From positions 930,001 to 994,000 of the forward strand of contig NZ_JARVWQ010000001.1 of the NCBI RefSeq assembly GCF_029846255.1: 64,000 nt of DNA, read 5' to 3'. The position numbers were made by a program, and so were the translations under genes. Within the stretch, counting starts at the first letter, position 1; each line of letters starts with the position of its first letter. Of this stretch, positions 26,506 through 34,783 are shown piece by piece. Below the pieces are notes generated by a model. That model saw only the letters and a program-made list of their open reading frames with translations, was not told where the DNA came from and ran no database searches. Origin of the DNA: Amnibacterium sp. CER49 (lineage in GTDB: Bacteria; Actinomycetota; Actinomycetes; Actinomycetales; Microbacteriaceae).

Positions 26506-26837
26506 CCCGCAGCCCCGAGGGCGCAGGCGCGAGCGGCCAGCGTCACGACGACCTCGGCGGAGGCGGTCGCGCACACGACGCCGTCGGCGGTGCGGCCGAA
26601 GCGCACTGCGCCGGCGCCGGCCTCGGTCGCCATCACCCCCGCACGCGCTTCGCCGTCACCGCGGGCGACGCTGCGCGCGGCGAGCGCGGCGGCGCCCTGC
26701 AGGCGGAGCTGCTCGGCGCCGGCCGTGAGGCCGCCGAGGCACGCGGCGAGCACGAGCAGCACGGCGGGCACCGCCACCGCGACCTCCGCGGTGACGGTGC
26801 CCGCATCGGGTCGCTCAGCCGGGCATCGCGAGCGCAT
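26502..26837 (-). CDS. TadE-family pilus assembly protein
   Basis: 111 residues. After a short basic start comes GTVTAEVAVAVPAVLLVLAA, the prepilin-like processing site (Gly before the helix, Glu at +5) and single helix of TadE proteins, then a small extracellular domain ending with two Cys (VCATA, ARACALG). ATG 26837 overlaps the DUF4244 gene by 23 nt. It is likely processed by a prepilin peptidase, which is not encoded here. Confidence 0.75.
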   Translation of the reverse strand: MRSRCPAERPDAGTVTAEVAVAVPAVLLVLAACLGGLTAGAEQLRLQGAAALAARSVARGDGEARAGVMATEAGAGAVRFGRTADGVVCATASAEVVVTLAARACALGAAG

Positions 26838-27018
26838 GCCGGATCAGGTCGGTGAGCATGCCGCGGACGGCGTCGGATCGGAGCACCACGACGAGCAGTG
26901 CCGCGAAGCCGACCGCGGCGATCGTGGCGATCGCGTACTCGGCGGTGACCGCACCGGTCTCGGAGCGCCAGGTCGGCCCGGGTACCCGGGAGCGCGACGG
27001 CCAGGGCGAGCGGGGCAT
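26815..27018 (-). CDS. DUF4244 / Flp-pilin-like small protein
   Basis: 67 residues; ETGAVTAEYAIATIAAVGFA shows the class III signal of Flp pilins (G followed by A, with E at +5) and a single helix, then a short basic tail. In actinobacterial tad loci this gene sits between tadC and tadE and is the likely major pilin. AGAAAGAGG precedes ATG 27018. About 100 bp separate it from tadBC upstream. Confidence 0.8.
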   Translation of the reverse strand: MPRSPWPSRSRVPGPTWRSETGAVTAEYAIATIAAVGFAALLVVVLRSDAVRGMLTDLIRHALAMPG

Positions 27019-27118
27019 GTCGTACCTCTTTCTCTGGGGTTCTTCGCGCACGGGCAGGTCATCGTCGCCCCGGCGTTCCGCCGGCCGGCGCGGGCCCGGC
27101 TTCCGGCGCCGTCCAGCG

Positions 27119-28042
27119 TCAGATCGGCAGCGCTGTGGAGGAGAGGATGGCGAGCCCGACCGGCAGGGCCCCGGCGAGCAGGAACGCAGGCAGCACGAGC
27201 ACACCGAGCGGCACGAGCAGCCGCACGCCGAGCACGGTCGCGGCGATCCCCGCATCGGCGAGCACGGCGCGGCGAACCCGGTCGGCCTCGGCCCCGAGCA
27301 GAGGCGCGACCGCGACGCCGCAGCGCTCCGCGAACCGCGCGGCGGCTTCGATCACGGGCTCGTCCTCGCGCAGGTCGATGCCGACGTCGCGGGCCGCGCT
27401 CATCGCGGCGAGCCGCGCGCCGTGCAGCGGCAGGCCGGCCCGGAGGGCGAGCGCGACGAGGTCGAGCCCGAGGCCGCTCTGCCAGCGGACGGCGGCGGCG
27501 CGACGGACGAGCCGGCGGCTCCAGGTCGCCGCGGCCGCGATCAGCACCGTCGCGAGGAGCACCGCGAGCGCACCGAGCGGGGTGAGCAGCACCCGCGGCA
27601 CGTCGAAGCCGAGCGCCCAGCCGAGCACCGCGGATCCCGGTGGGAGCAGGAGGGTCAGGCGCGCGCTCGCGGCGGGGCCGGCGACCGCGGCGCGCACGGC
27701 ACGGTGCAGGTCGGCGCCGCCGCGCAGCCCGATGGCGGCCCGGTCGAGCGCCGTCGCGAGGGGCGCGCCGGTCTCGGCCGCGAGCGCGAGCAGCGCGCCG
27801 GTGCGCCGCCACGCGTCGCCGCGCGGGTCCGCGGGAAGTGCGGCGAAGGCGGGCGCGAGCGGCAGGCCCGCGGACGCTCGACGGGCGACGGCCGCGGCGA
27901 GCGGCGCCTCGTCCTCCGAGCCGTCGGCGATCGCGTCCCAGGCCGTGGCGGGCGCGGCGCCGGCCCGGACGAGGGCGGCGAGCCGCTCGACGGTGCCGGC
28001 GACGTCGTCGAAGACCCGCGCCGCATCGGGCCGCCGCCTCAG
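27119..28042 (-). CDS. TadB-TadC-like type II secretion F-domain membrane protein (condensed fusion), CTG start
   Basis: About 307 residues. A first F-domain half (TVERLAALVRAGAAPATAWDA to LLALAAETGAPLATAL) with two membrane helices is followed by a second (LVALALRAGLPLHGARLAA) and C-terminal helices VLGVRLLVPLGVLVLPAFLL. TadB and TadC are normally separate proteins of about 250-300 residues each. No ATG/GTG/TTG exists near the conserved start; CTG 28042 overlaps the tadA stop as CTGA, at the position of an ATGA/GTGA coupling, so I infer a CTG start. The protein would be the inner-membrane platform of the pilus. Confidence 0.65.
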   Translation of the reverse strand: MRRRPDAARVFDDVAGTVERLAALVRAGAAPATAWDAIADGSEDEAPLAAAVARRASAGLPLAPAFAALPADPRGDAWRRTGALLALAAETGAPLATALDRAAIGLRGGADLHRAVRAAVAGPAASARLTLLLPPGSAVLGWALGFDVPRVLLTPLGALAVLLATVLIAAAATWSRRLVRRAAAVRWQSGLGLDLVALALRAGLPLHGARLAAMSAARDVGIDLREDEPVIEAAARFAERCGVAVAPLLGAEADRVRRAVLADAGIAATVLGVRLLVPLGVLVLPAFLLAGALPVGLAILSSTALPI

Positions 28043-29061
28043 GATGCGCTCACCTCGAGCCCGCGAGCCGGGTCGAGCCGGAGCGCGCCGACGTGCTCGA
28101 CCACCCGGTGTCCGTCGCGCCGACCGAGCTGCACGACCAGGTGGATCGCGGCGGCCGCCTGGCGGCGGAGCGCCTCCGGCGGGAGGCCCGCGAGGGCGCC
28201 GAGCGCCTCGAGACGGGCGCCGAGCCCGTCGAGCGAGGCGCAGTGCACCGTGCCGGCGCCGCCGTCGTGACCGGTGTTCAGCGCGGCGAGCAGCTCGGCG
28301 ATCTCGGCGCCGCGGCACTCCCCCAGCACGAGCCGGTCGGGACGCATGCGGAGCGCCTCGCGGACGAGCCGCGGCAGGTCGACGCCGCCCGCGCCGTCGG
28401 CGTTCGCCTGGCGCGCCTCGAGGCCGACGACATGCGGGTGGTCGATCGCGAGCTCCGCGACGTCCTCGATCGTGACGATGCGCTCGGCCGGCGGTGCCTC
28501 CGCGAGCAGCGCCGCGAGCAGCGACGTCTTGCCGCTGCCCGCCGCGCCGGTGATGAGCACGTTGCGGCGCCGGCGGACCGCCTCCCGCAGCCGGTCCGCG
28601 GTCGCGTCGTCGAGCATCCCCGCGTCGACGAGGTCGGGGAGCCGCCACGGCCGCGGGCGGGCGAGTCGCACCGAGAGCAGCGCGCCGCCCGTGCTCACCG
28701 GCGGCAGCACCGCGTGCGCCCGCACGCCGCCGGGCAGGCGCACGTCGGCGAACGGGGTCGCGTCGTCGAGGTGGCGGCCGCCCGTCGCGATCAGTGCGAC
28801 CGCGAGCCGCCGCGCCTCGGGAGGCGGAAGCGGCACCCATGCGTCGACGACGGCGAGGCCGCGGCCCGCGTCGGCCCAGAGCGCGCCGCGGGAGTCGAGG
28901 ACGAGATCGGTGACGCCAGGCGCGGCGAAGGGAGCGAGTGGACCGAGCGCTGCGACGTCCCGCCGCTGCTCGTCCGCGATCGGCGCGGGGACGGCCTGCG
29001 ACCCCAGGAGCGCCTGCTGCGGCGCGGGCGCCCGGCGGACGGGGACGAACGGTTCCGACAC
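28039..29061 (-). CDS. TadA/CpaF-type secretion ATPase
   Basis: 340 residues from GTG 29061. Walker A GAAGSGKTSLLAALL near 170, ECRGAEIAELLAALNTGHDG as the Walker B/His-box region, and TVHCASLDG. The N-terminal domain is shorter than in CpaF proteins with an FHA region. It powers assembly of the Tad/Flp-type pilus from the products of the five following genes. tadZ/ssd, a secretin and a prepilin peptidase are not in the window, as usual for monoderm actinobacteria except for the peptidase. Confidence 0.88.
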   Translation of the reverse strand: MSEPFVPVRRAPAPQQALLGSQAVPAPIADEQRRDVAALGPLAPFAAPGVTDLVLDSRGALWADAGRGLAVVDAWVPLPPPEARRLAVALIATGGRHLDDATPFADVRLPGGVRAHAVLPPVSTGGALLSVRLARPRPWRLPDLVDAGMLDDATADRLREAVRRRRNVLITGAAGSGKTSLLAALLAEAPPAERIVTIEDVAELAIDHPHVVGLEARQANADGAGGVDLPRLVREALRMRPDRLVLGECRGAEIAELLAALNTGHDGGAGTVHCASLDGLGARLEALGALAGLPPEALRRQAAAAIHLVVQLGRRDGHRVVEHVGALRLDPARGLEVSAS

Positions 29062-29400
29062 GCGCCGCACGGTAGGCGCGCGATGCGGCCCCTGCCCGCG
29101 GTTCACCGCTGCGGCGCGGGGATGTCGACGGAACCGGGCCTGGGGAGGAGCGGATGCACCCCGACGGCGGCCCGTCCCGACGGACGGAGCACGTGGCGAC
29201 GAGAAGGTCGCGACGAGAAGAAGACAAAAAGAAGGGGCGGCACCTATTGGGGGGAACAGGTGCCGCCTCAGCAGCGCTCGATTGGGGGGAATCGGACAGC
29301 GCCGCAAGCCAAGCTCTTCACTCGACGCGTCCGAGTGTACCCAGTTCGGGGCCCAGTGCAAGCACCTCGAACATCGCCGTGTCCCGGCGTGTCGCGCCGT
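29062..29400. other. Non-coding stretch upstream of tadA
   Basis: 339 bp without a supported gene. It holds the minus-strand terminator at 29221-29267 and two copies of ATTGGGGGGAA (29246-29256 and 29281-29291), the second forming a 5-bp stem (CGATT/AATCG) around six G. No clear tadA promoter was found. Confidence 0.5.
29221..29267 (-). terminator. Rho-independent terminator after ridA
   Basis: On the minus strand: a 10-bp stem GGCGGCACCT/AGGTGCCGCC with a 12-nt loop, then CCTTCTTTTTGTC. It ends the DUF4177-ridA transcript and separates it from tadA. Confidence 0.85.
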
Positions 29401-29859
29401 TCAGCGGAAGCGGACGACGAGCTCCACCTCGACCGGCGAGCCGAGCGGCAGCGCGGCGACGCCGACGGCGCTGCGCGCGTGGCGGCCGTCGTCGCCGAAG
29501 AGGTCGACGAGCAGGTTGGAAGCGCCGTTCAGCACCGCCGGCTGCTCGGTGAAACCCGGTGCGGAAGCCACGAACCCGGTGACCTTGACGACCTGCACGA
29601 CGCGGTCGAGACCGCCGAGCACGGACGCGACGGCGGCGAGCCCGTTCAGCGCACAGACCGCGGCGAGGTCGGCGGCCTCGTCGACGCCGACGTCGGCGCC
29701 GAGCACCCCGGTGCGCGGCAGCCTCCCGTCGAGGAACGGCAGCTGCCCCGCGGTGAAGACGAGATCGTCGGCGACGACCGCCGGCACGTAGGCCCCGGCG
29801 GGCGCGGCGACCTCGGGCAGCGTGAGCCCGAGCTCGGCGAGCCGGTCCGCGATCGCCAT
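29401..29859 (-). CDS. RidA-family reactive intermediate deaminase
   Basis: 152 residues with the RidA/YjgF fold: ELGLTLPEVAAPAGAYVPAV, LVFTAGQLPFLDG, LNGLAAVASVLGGLDRVVQV, TGFVASAPGFTEQPAVLNGA and the C-terminal VEVELVVRF (Glu for water activation). The usual active-site Arg before the 110-120 loop is present in GRHARSAVGV. The longer form of the family (about 150 residues) resembles the RutC/TdcF-like group. It hydrolyses reactive enamines/imines. Stop and start overlap with the DUF4177 gene upstream. Confidence 0.85.
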   Translation of the reverse strand: MAIADRLAELGLTLPEVAAPAGAYVPAVVADDLVFTAGQLPFLDGRLPRTGVLGADVGVDEAADLAAVCALNGLAAVASVLGGLDRVVQVVKVTGFVASAPGFTEQPAVLNGASNLLVDLFGDDGRHARSAVGVAALPLGSPVEVELVVRFR

Positions 29860-30017
29860 CAGGACTCGCCCCGCGGACGCTTCAGGTAGGCGACGAGCCC
29901 GCCCTCGGGGCCCTGCACGACCTGCACGAGCTCCCAGCCGTCGGCGCCCCAGTTGTTGAGGATCGCGGCGGTGCTGTGGATGAGCAGCGGCGTCGTGGCG
30001 TACTCCCAGGCGGGCAT
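29859..30017 (-). CDS. DUF4177 small protein
   Basis: 52 residues: MPAWEYATTPLLIHSTAAIL then NNWGADGWELVQVV, the hallmark of DUF4177 (NxxGxxGWELV). Strong AAAAAGGAGG before ATG 30017. Function unknown; in actinobacteria it regularly precedes a RidA gene, as here (1-nt overlap). It diverges from the PBP gene. Confidence 0.85.
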   Translation of the reverse strand: MPAWEYATTPLLIHSTAAILNNWGADGWELVQVVQGPEGGLVAYLKRPRGES

Positions 30018-30087
30018 CTGTCCTCCTTTTTGGGGGTTGCGGCGCGGCTGCCGGGCGGCCGCGCCGCCGTCCGTACCCTGTGATCCT

Positions 30088-32664
30088 ATGTCCGCCCGTT
30101 CCGCGCGCCCCCGGGGCCCGATCTCGGCGCTGTTCGGCATGCTGCTCGCGGCCGTCCTCGCCGGCGTGATGATCACCGTCGGTGTGGCCCCCGCCATCGC
30201 CTTCACCGGCGTCGGTGCCAAGAACGGCATCGGCCTGTTCGAGACGCTGCCCGACGACCTGCAGATCGCATCGCTGCAGCAGAAGACCGAGATCTACGCG
30301 AACCGCGGCGGCAAGCCGGTGCAGATCGCGGCGTTCTTCAACCAGAACCGCGAGGTCGTCCCGTGGAGCGACATCCCGGACACGGTGAAGAACGCGGCGG
30401 TCGCGGCCGAGGACACCCGCTTCTACCAGCACGGCGGCGTGGACCCCATGGGCATCGTCCGCGCGATCGTCTCGAACGCGAGCGGCGCCTCGCAGCAGGG
30501 CGCGTCGACGATCACCCAGCAGTACGTGAAGAACGTCTGCATCCAGGAGGCGGAGCTCCTGCCGACGCCCGCGAAGGTGCAGGCCGCCTACGACGAGTGC
30601 ACCGGCGGCATCGGTCGGAAGCTGAAGGAGGCCCGCCTCGCGATCGGCCTCGAGAAGAAGTACTCGAAGAACCAGATCCTTCTCGGCTACCTGAACATCA
30701 CGGGCTTCGGCGGTCGCATCTACGGCATCGAGTCGGCGGCGCAGTACTACTTCCACACCCACACGAAGGACCTGACGCCCGCTCAGGCCGCCAGCCTGCT
30801 CGCCATCGTCAACGCGCCCGAGGTGCTGCGGATCGACGACAAGGCGAACATCCCGGCGAACACCGAGCGCCGGAACTACATCCTCGCCAGCGAGCTGAAG
30901 CACGGCATGCTCGACCGCGCCGCGTACGACACGGCGATCGCGACGCCCGTCACGCCGCGCATCACCCCGACGACGACGGGCTGCGCGCAGGCCGGCTCGG
31001 CCGCGTACTTCTGCGACTACGTCGTGCAGACGATCCTGCAGAACCCGCAGTTCGGGAGGTCCGCGGGCGAGCGCTACAACAACCTGCAGGGCGCCGGCTG
31101 GAAGATCTACACGACCCTCGACCTCGACCTCGAGCAGCAGGCGAAGTCGACGATCAACACCTACGTGCCGGCGAAGAGCCCCGCCGGGACGGACCTCGCA
31201 GGCGCCGCCGTGACGGTCGAGGTGGGCACCGGCCACATCCTGTCCATGGTGCAGAGCAAGACCTTCGACGACAGCGCGAGCGCGGCGACGAAGGGCACGG
31301 ACTACACCGCCACCTCACTCAACTACAACACCGACGAGACGTACGGCGGCTCGCACGGCTTCCAGCCCGGCTCCACCTACAAGCTCTTCACGCTGCTCGA
31401 CTGGCTGAAGAACGGCAAGGGCGTCTACCAGAGCGTCGACGGCACGCAGCGGAAGATCCCGTTCGCCGCCTTCAAGGCCTGCGGCAAGCAGCTCGGCCTC
31501 GGCACCTTCGACGTCGGCAACGACGAGGGCGCAGCCGAGAACGGCCAGATGAGCGTCTACAGCGCCACCGCCCGCTCGGTGAACGGCGCGTACGCGTCGA
31601 TGGCGGCGCAGCTCGACCTCTGCGACATCCGCGGCATGGCGACCGCGCTCGGCGTGCACCGCGCCGACGGCAACGAGCTGCAGGACAACCCCGCGTCGAT
31701 CCTCGGCACGAACACCGTCGCGCCGCTCAGCATGGCGACCGCGTACGCCGGCGTCGCCGGCCAGGGGCAGGTGTGCAAGCCGGTCGCCATCACGAAGGTC
31801 GTGAAGACCGACGGCCAGCAGCTGCCCGTCTCGACGAGCGACTGCTCCGCCGGGGTGCCGAAGAGCGTCGCGATCGCTGCGGGCTACGCCTTGCACGGCG
31901 TCTTCGGCGGCACCGCGCGCGGCGACGACACGACGCTGAACGGCGCCTTCGGCATGGTGAAGACGGGCACCACGGACAACGCGAACCAGACGTGGGAGGT
32001 CGGCGGCACGACGAAGACCACGACCGCCGTGTGGGTCGGCAACGTCTCCGGCTCGACGAACCTCCGCGAGGTGTACAGCTTCCCGGGCTGCGGAGCGCAG
32101 GCCGCTCTCGCCCGCCACTGCATCTGGCGCGACATCGTCGGCGCCGACCAGGCGAAGTACCCCGGTGACGCCACGTGGCCGACGCCGGACCCGCAGTACC
32201 TCTACGGCCAGCAGGTCACGGTGCCGAACATCACCGGCCTCTCGCAGAAGGACGCCGCCGTGGCGCTCGCCAAGGTCGGCCTGACCGCGAAGCTCGGCAC
32301 GCCGGTGGCGTCGCCGAGGGTGAAGAAGGACGCGGTCGCCGCGAGCGACCCGAAGCCGGGCTCCGTCGTGACGCCGGGCTCGGTGGTCACGATCCAGCTG
32401 AGCACGGGTCCCGACGGTGGGAAGCCGGGGCAGACGCAGCCGGGCACCGTTCCCGACGTGACGAAGCAGCGACTCGTCGTCGCGCTCGATCTGCTGAAGT
32501 CCGCCGGGTACGCGAACGTGAGCGATCAGGTCACGCCGTTCGCGACCCCGGAGGGCTACTGCTACGTCATCGGCCAGAACCCCGCCGGCGGCACCGCCGC
32601 TCCCCCGGAGACGCCCATCGCCCTGCAGGTGATCGGCGACCCGAACAAGTGCAAGCGGGGCTGA
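30088..32664 (+). CDS. Bifunctional class A penicillin-binding protein with two PASTA domains
   Basis: 858 residues. A membrane anchor (about 15-40) is followed by the GT51 transglycosylase (AVAAEDTRFYQHGGVD with Glu108; GASTITQQYVKN; RKLKEARLA), then the transpeptidase (STYK 429-432, SVN 497-499, KTGTT 625-629) and PASTA repeats (about 709-774 and 786-850). It polymerises and crosslinks peptidoglycan; PASTA domains sense muropeptides or lipid II. Cys pairs (162 region, 299/309, 668/678, 825/854) suggest extracellular disulphides. ATG 30088 diverges from the DUF4177 gene by 70 bp. Confidence 0.94.
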   Translation: MSARSARPRGPISALFGMLLAAVLAGVMITVGVAPAIAFTGVGAKNGIGLFETLPDDLQIASLQQKTEIYANRGGKPVQIAAFFNQNREVVPWSDIPDTVKNAAVAAEDTRFYQHGGVDPMGIVRAIVSNASGASQQGASTITQQYVKNVCIQEAELLPTPAKVQAAYDECTGGIGRKLKEARLAIGLEKKYSKNQILLGYLNITGFGGRIYGIESAAQYYFHTHTKDLTPAQAASLLAIVNAPEVLRIDDKANIPANTERRNYILASELKHGMLDRAAYDTAIATPVTPRITPTTTGCAQAGSAAYFCDYVVQTILQNPQFGRSAGERYNNLQGAGWKIYTTLDLDLEQQAKSTINTYVPAKSPAGTDLAGAAVTVEVGTGHILSMVQSKTFDDSASAATKGTDYTATSLNYNTDETYGGSHGFQPGSTYKLFTLLDWLKNGKGVYQSVDGTQRKIPFAAFKACGKQLGLGTFDVGNDEGAAENGQMSVYSATARSVNGAYASMAAQLDLCDIRGMATALGVHRADGNELQDNPASILGTNTVAPLSMATAYAGVAGQGQVCKPVAITKVVKTDGQQLPVSTSDCSAGVPKSVAIAAGYALHGVFGGTARGDDTTLNGAFGMVKTGTTDNANQTWEVGGTTKTTTAVWVGNVSGSTNLREVYSFPGCGAQAALARHCIWRDIVGADQAKYPGDATWPTPDPQYLYGQQVTVPNITGLSQKDAAVALAKVGLTAKLGTPVASPRVKKDAVAASDPKPGSVVTPGSVVTIQLSTGPDGGKPGQTQPGTVPDVTKQRLVVALDLLKSAGYANVSDQVTPFATPEGYCYVIGQNPAGGTAAPPETPIALQVIGDPNKCKRG

Positions 32665-33575
32665 TCCGCACCGTCGCGGGGGCGGTCGCCGGAGCGGCGG
32701 CCGCCTCCGCGGTCTGGGGCATCGGGATCGAGCGGTACCTGTTCACGATCCGCCGCGCGGAGCTGCCACTGCTGCCGCCGGGCTCCCCCGACATCCGGCT
32801 GCTGCACCTCTCCGACCTGCACATGGCCCCGTGGCAGCGGGCGAAGCAGCGGTTCGTCCGGGAGCTCGGCGACCTCGAGCCGGACCTCGTCATCGACACC
32901 GGCGACAACCTGGGGCACCGGATCGGGCTGCTCGGCATCAAGGCGGCGTTCGAGCCGTTCCGGGTCGTCCCCGGGGCCTACGTGTGGGGCTCCAACGACT
33001 ACTGGGCCCCGATGTGGAAGAACCCGTTCAAGTACTTCACCGGCCCCTCCGCCACGCCCCCGAAGCCGTCGCGCCTGGACACCGCCGCCCTGAAGGCCTA
33101 CCTCGACGACCTGGGCTGGGCGGACCTCGACAACCGCGCCGCGCGGCTCACGGTGAAGGGGATGCCGATCGACCTGTTCGGCGTCGACGACCCGCACCGC
33201 GGGTACGACCGAGCCCAAGCCGTGACGGCCGGGCTGCGCGGCCTCCGCTCCCGCTCCGCGAAGGCGGTGCTCACGCTGGGGGTCGCGCATGCGCCGTACC
33301 GCCGCATCCTCGACGACTTCGCGGGACGCGGCGCCGACCTGATCCTCGCGGGGCACACCCACGGCGGTCAGGTGCGGGTGCCGGGCGTCGGCGCGCTCGT
33401 CACGAACTGCGACCTGCCCCGCGACCAGGTGCGGGGTGTGAGCGACTGGACGGCGGGCGGGCGGACCGTGCCGATCAACGTCTCGGCGGGGCTCGGCACC
33501 TCGATCTACGCGCCGGTGCGCTTCGCGTGCCGTCCCGAGGTGTCGCTGCTCACGCTCACCGCGCGGGCATCCTGA
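32649..33575 (+). CDS. Membrane-anchored metallophosphoesterase (YkuE-like)
   Basis: 308 residues. One N-terminal helix (TVAGAVAGAAAASAVWGIGI) then the calcineurin-like core: LHLSDLHMAPWQ, DLVIDTGDNLGH, WGSNDYW (the usual GNHD replaced by GSND) and AGHTHGGQVRVPG. In many Gram-positives this enzyme follows the class A PBP gene. GTG 32649, 16 nt inside the PBP gene, is the only standard start near the conserved region; a CTG at 32661 overlapping the PBP stop (CTGA) is the alternative. Confidence 0.85.
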   Translation: MQAGLIRTVAGAVAGAAAASAVWGIGIERYLFTIRRAELPLLPPGSPDIRLLHLSDLHMAPWQRAKQRFVRELGDLEPDLVIDTGDNLGHRIGLLGIKAAFEPFRVVPGAYVWGSNDYWAPMWKNPFKYFTGPSATPPKPSRLDTAALKAYLDDLGWADLDNRAARLTVKGMPIDLFGVDDPHRGYDRAQAVTAGLRGLRSRSAKAVLTLGVAHAPYRRILDDFAGRGADLILAGHTHGGQVRVPGVGALVTNCDLPRDQVRGVSDWTAGGRTVPINVSAGLGTSIYAPVRFACRPEVSLLTLTARAS

Positions 33576-33593
33576 GAAAACAGCCTGATCAGC

Positions 33594-33782
33594 TCAGGTC
33601 GAGGGGCGAGACCGCAGACCGATCACCCTGCCGATGCTGCGCGGCGTTCGCGTTCGCAGCGGAGTGCACCGTGCGCTGGCTCGTTCCGCCTCGACGAGCA
33701 GCCCGTCGCCATCGAAGATCACGAGCGGGACAGCGGGCTGGCTCGTGTCGCTTCGGGCTCTGCGGACGGCGGGGCCGGTCAT
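33594..33782 (-). pseudogene. Truncated HAD-superfamily phosphatase (N-terminal remnant)
   Basis: 62 codons beginning with ATG inside the stop of the sugar kinase gene (4-nt overlap). PLVIFDGDGLLVEAE is a HAD motif I (DxDG followed by LV, as in beta-phosphoglucomutase-like phosphatases). After that the sequence has no HAD character and stops, 19 bp from the end of the oppositely oriented metallophosphoesterase gene. The rest of the gene (normally about 200 residues) is missing, so a deletion removed it. It was likely the last gene of the amino-sugar-type operon. Confidence 0.65.
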
Positions 33783-34783
33783 GTCTGCAGGAGGTCCACC
33801 GGGTAGGTGGGCGCGGCGACCCGTGCGCGAACGTCCGCACCGAGGTGTAATCCGTCCTCCGCAAGCGCGTCGAGCAGGGCGCCCTCGACCGGCGGCCCGG
33901 GCTCATCGGTCAACCAGGCATGGGGAAGCCGCATCCGGATGGCCTCGATGCTCGCCTCTCGGAACACGTGGTGCTCGGACGCGAGCACTGAGCCGCCGAG
34001 CACGACAGCGATCGGCGCCTCGTCCAGGTCGAAGCCGACCCATCGCGCCGCCACACTCGCGTATGCGGCCACGGCCGCGGCCTGCTCCTGCACGATGCGG
34101 TGTGCCGCTCGATCTCCGGAGGCCGCGAGCCGGAGCACCGTGCGGCTCGCGCGCCCGAGGGCGTTGTGGGGCCGGGGCGCCTCGTACCGGGTGAAGGACT
34201 TCAGCAGCTCCGGCACCTCCGGTTCCCCGAAGAGCTCGAGGAACCCGGCGGTCATTGTGGTGGGCGGCTCGAGACCAAGATGGGCTCGCATCACGTACTG
34301 GAAGCCGGCGAACCCGAGCGCGACGGCGCCCAGGGGCTCCCGGATCCAGAACGACGGGCTGAACTCGTCCCCTCGGGCGCCTCGAGCGGCGATCGCTGCC
34401 CCGGTGCCGACGACCACGGACACCCCGGTCCGGGAGGGCCCGGCGTACGGCAGCAGTGCGAACCCGTCGTTCTTCACGCTCCACGACCCGATCCCGCCGA
34501 GCCTGGCGCCGATCGTGCCATGCCAGAACGCCTCGTCCTCCGGCCAGTCCACCCCCGCAAGCCGGAACGCGGCCCGCCGGACGTCGCCAGGTGCTGCGCC
34601 CGCCATGCGGAGGGCCTGACCGGCCGCCGCACACACCTCGTCCGCGGCGCGCTCGGCGCCGTATCCCCCGTAGATGTCGCCGATGCCCGCGCGCCCCCAG
34701 CCCAGCACGGTCCCATCAGCCGTCGCCACGAGAGCGACCGTCTTCGAGTTGCCGGCGTCGACGCCCAGGTAGAGGGGTCTCAC
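33779..34783 (-). CDS. BadF/BadG/NagK-type sugar kinase (ASKHA superfamily)
   Basis: 334 residues from GTG 34783. Phosphate-1 loop YLGVDAGNSKTVALV, GTGAAIAARG (phosphate 2), and GGSVLASEHHVF (adenosine motif). It resembles N-acetylglucosamine kinases of the BcrAD/BadFG group. Situated between a GH4 phospho-glycosidase-like gene and a HAD remnant, overlapping both by 4 nt. It probably phosphorylates a free sugar or amino sugar released in the cytoplasm; the exact sugar is not given. Confidence 0.82.
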   Translation of the reverse strand: MRPLYLGVDAGNSKTVALVATADGTVLGWGRAGIGDIYGGYGAERAADEVCAAAGQALRMAGAAPGDVRRAAFRLAGVDWPEDEAFWHGTIGARLGGIGSWSVKNDGFALLPYAGPSRTGVSVVVGTGAAIAARGARGDEFSPSFWIREPLGAVALGFAGFQYVMRAHLGLEPPTTMTAGFLELFGEPEVPELLKSFTRYEAPRPHNALGRASRTVLRLAASGDRAAHRIVQEQAAAVAAYASVAARWVGFDLDEAPIAVVLGGSVLASEHHVFREASIEAIRMRLPHAWLTDEPGPPVEGALLDALAEDGLHLGADVRARVAAPTYPVDLLQT

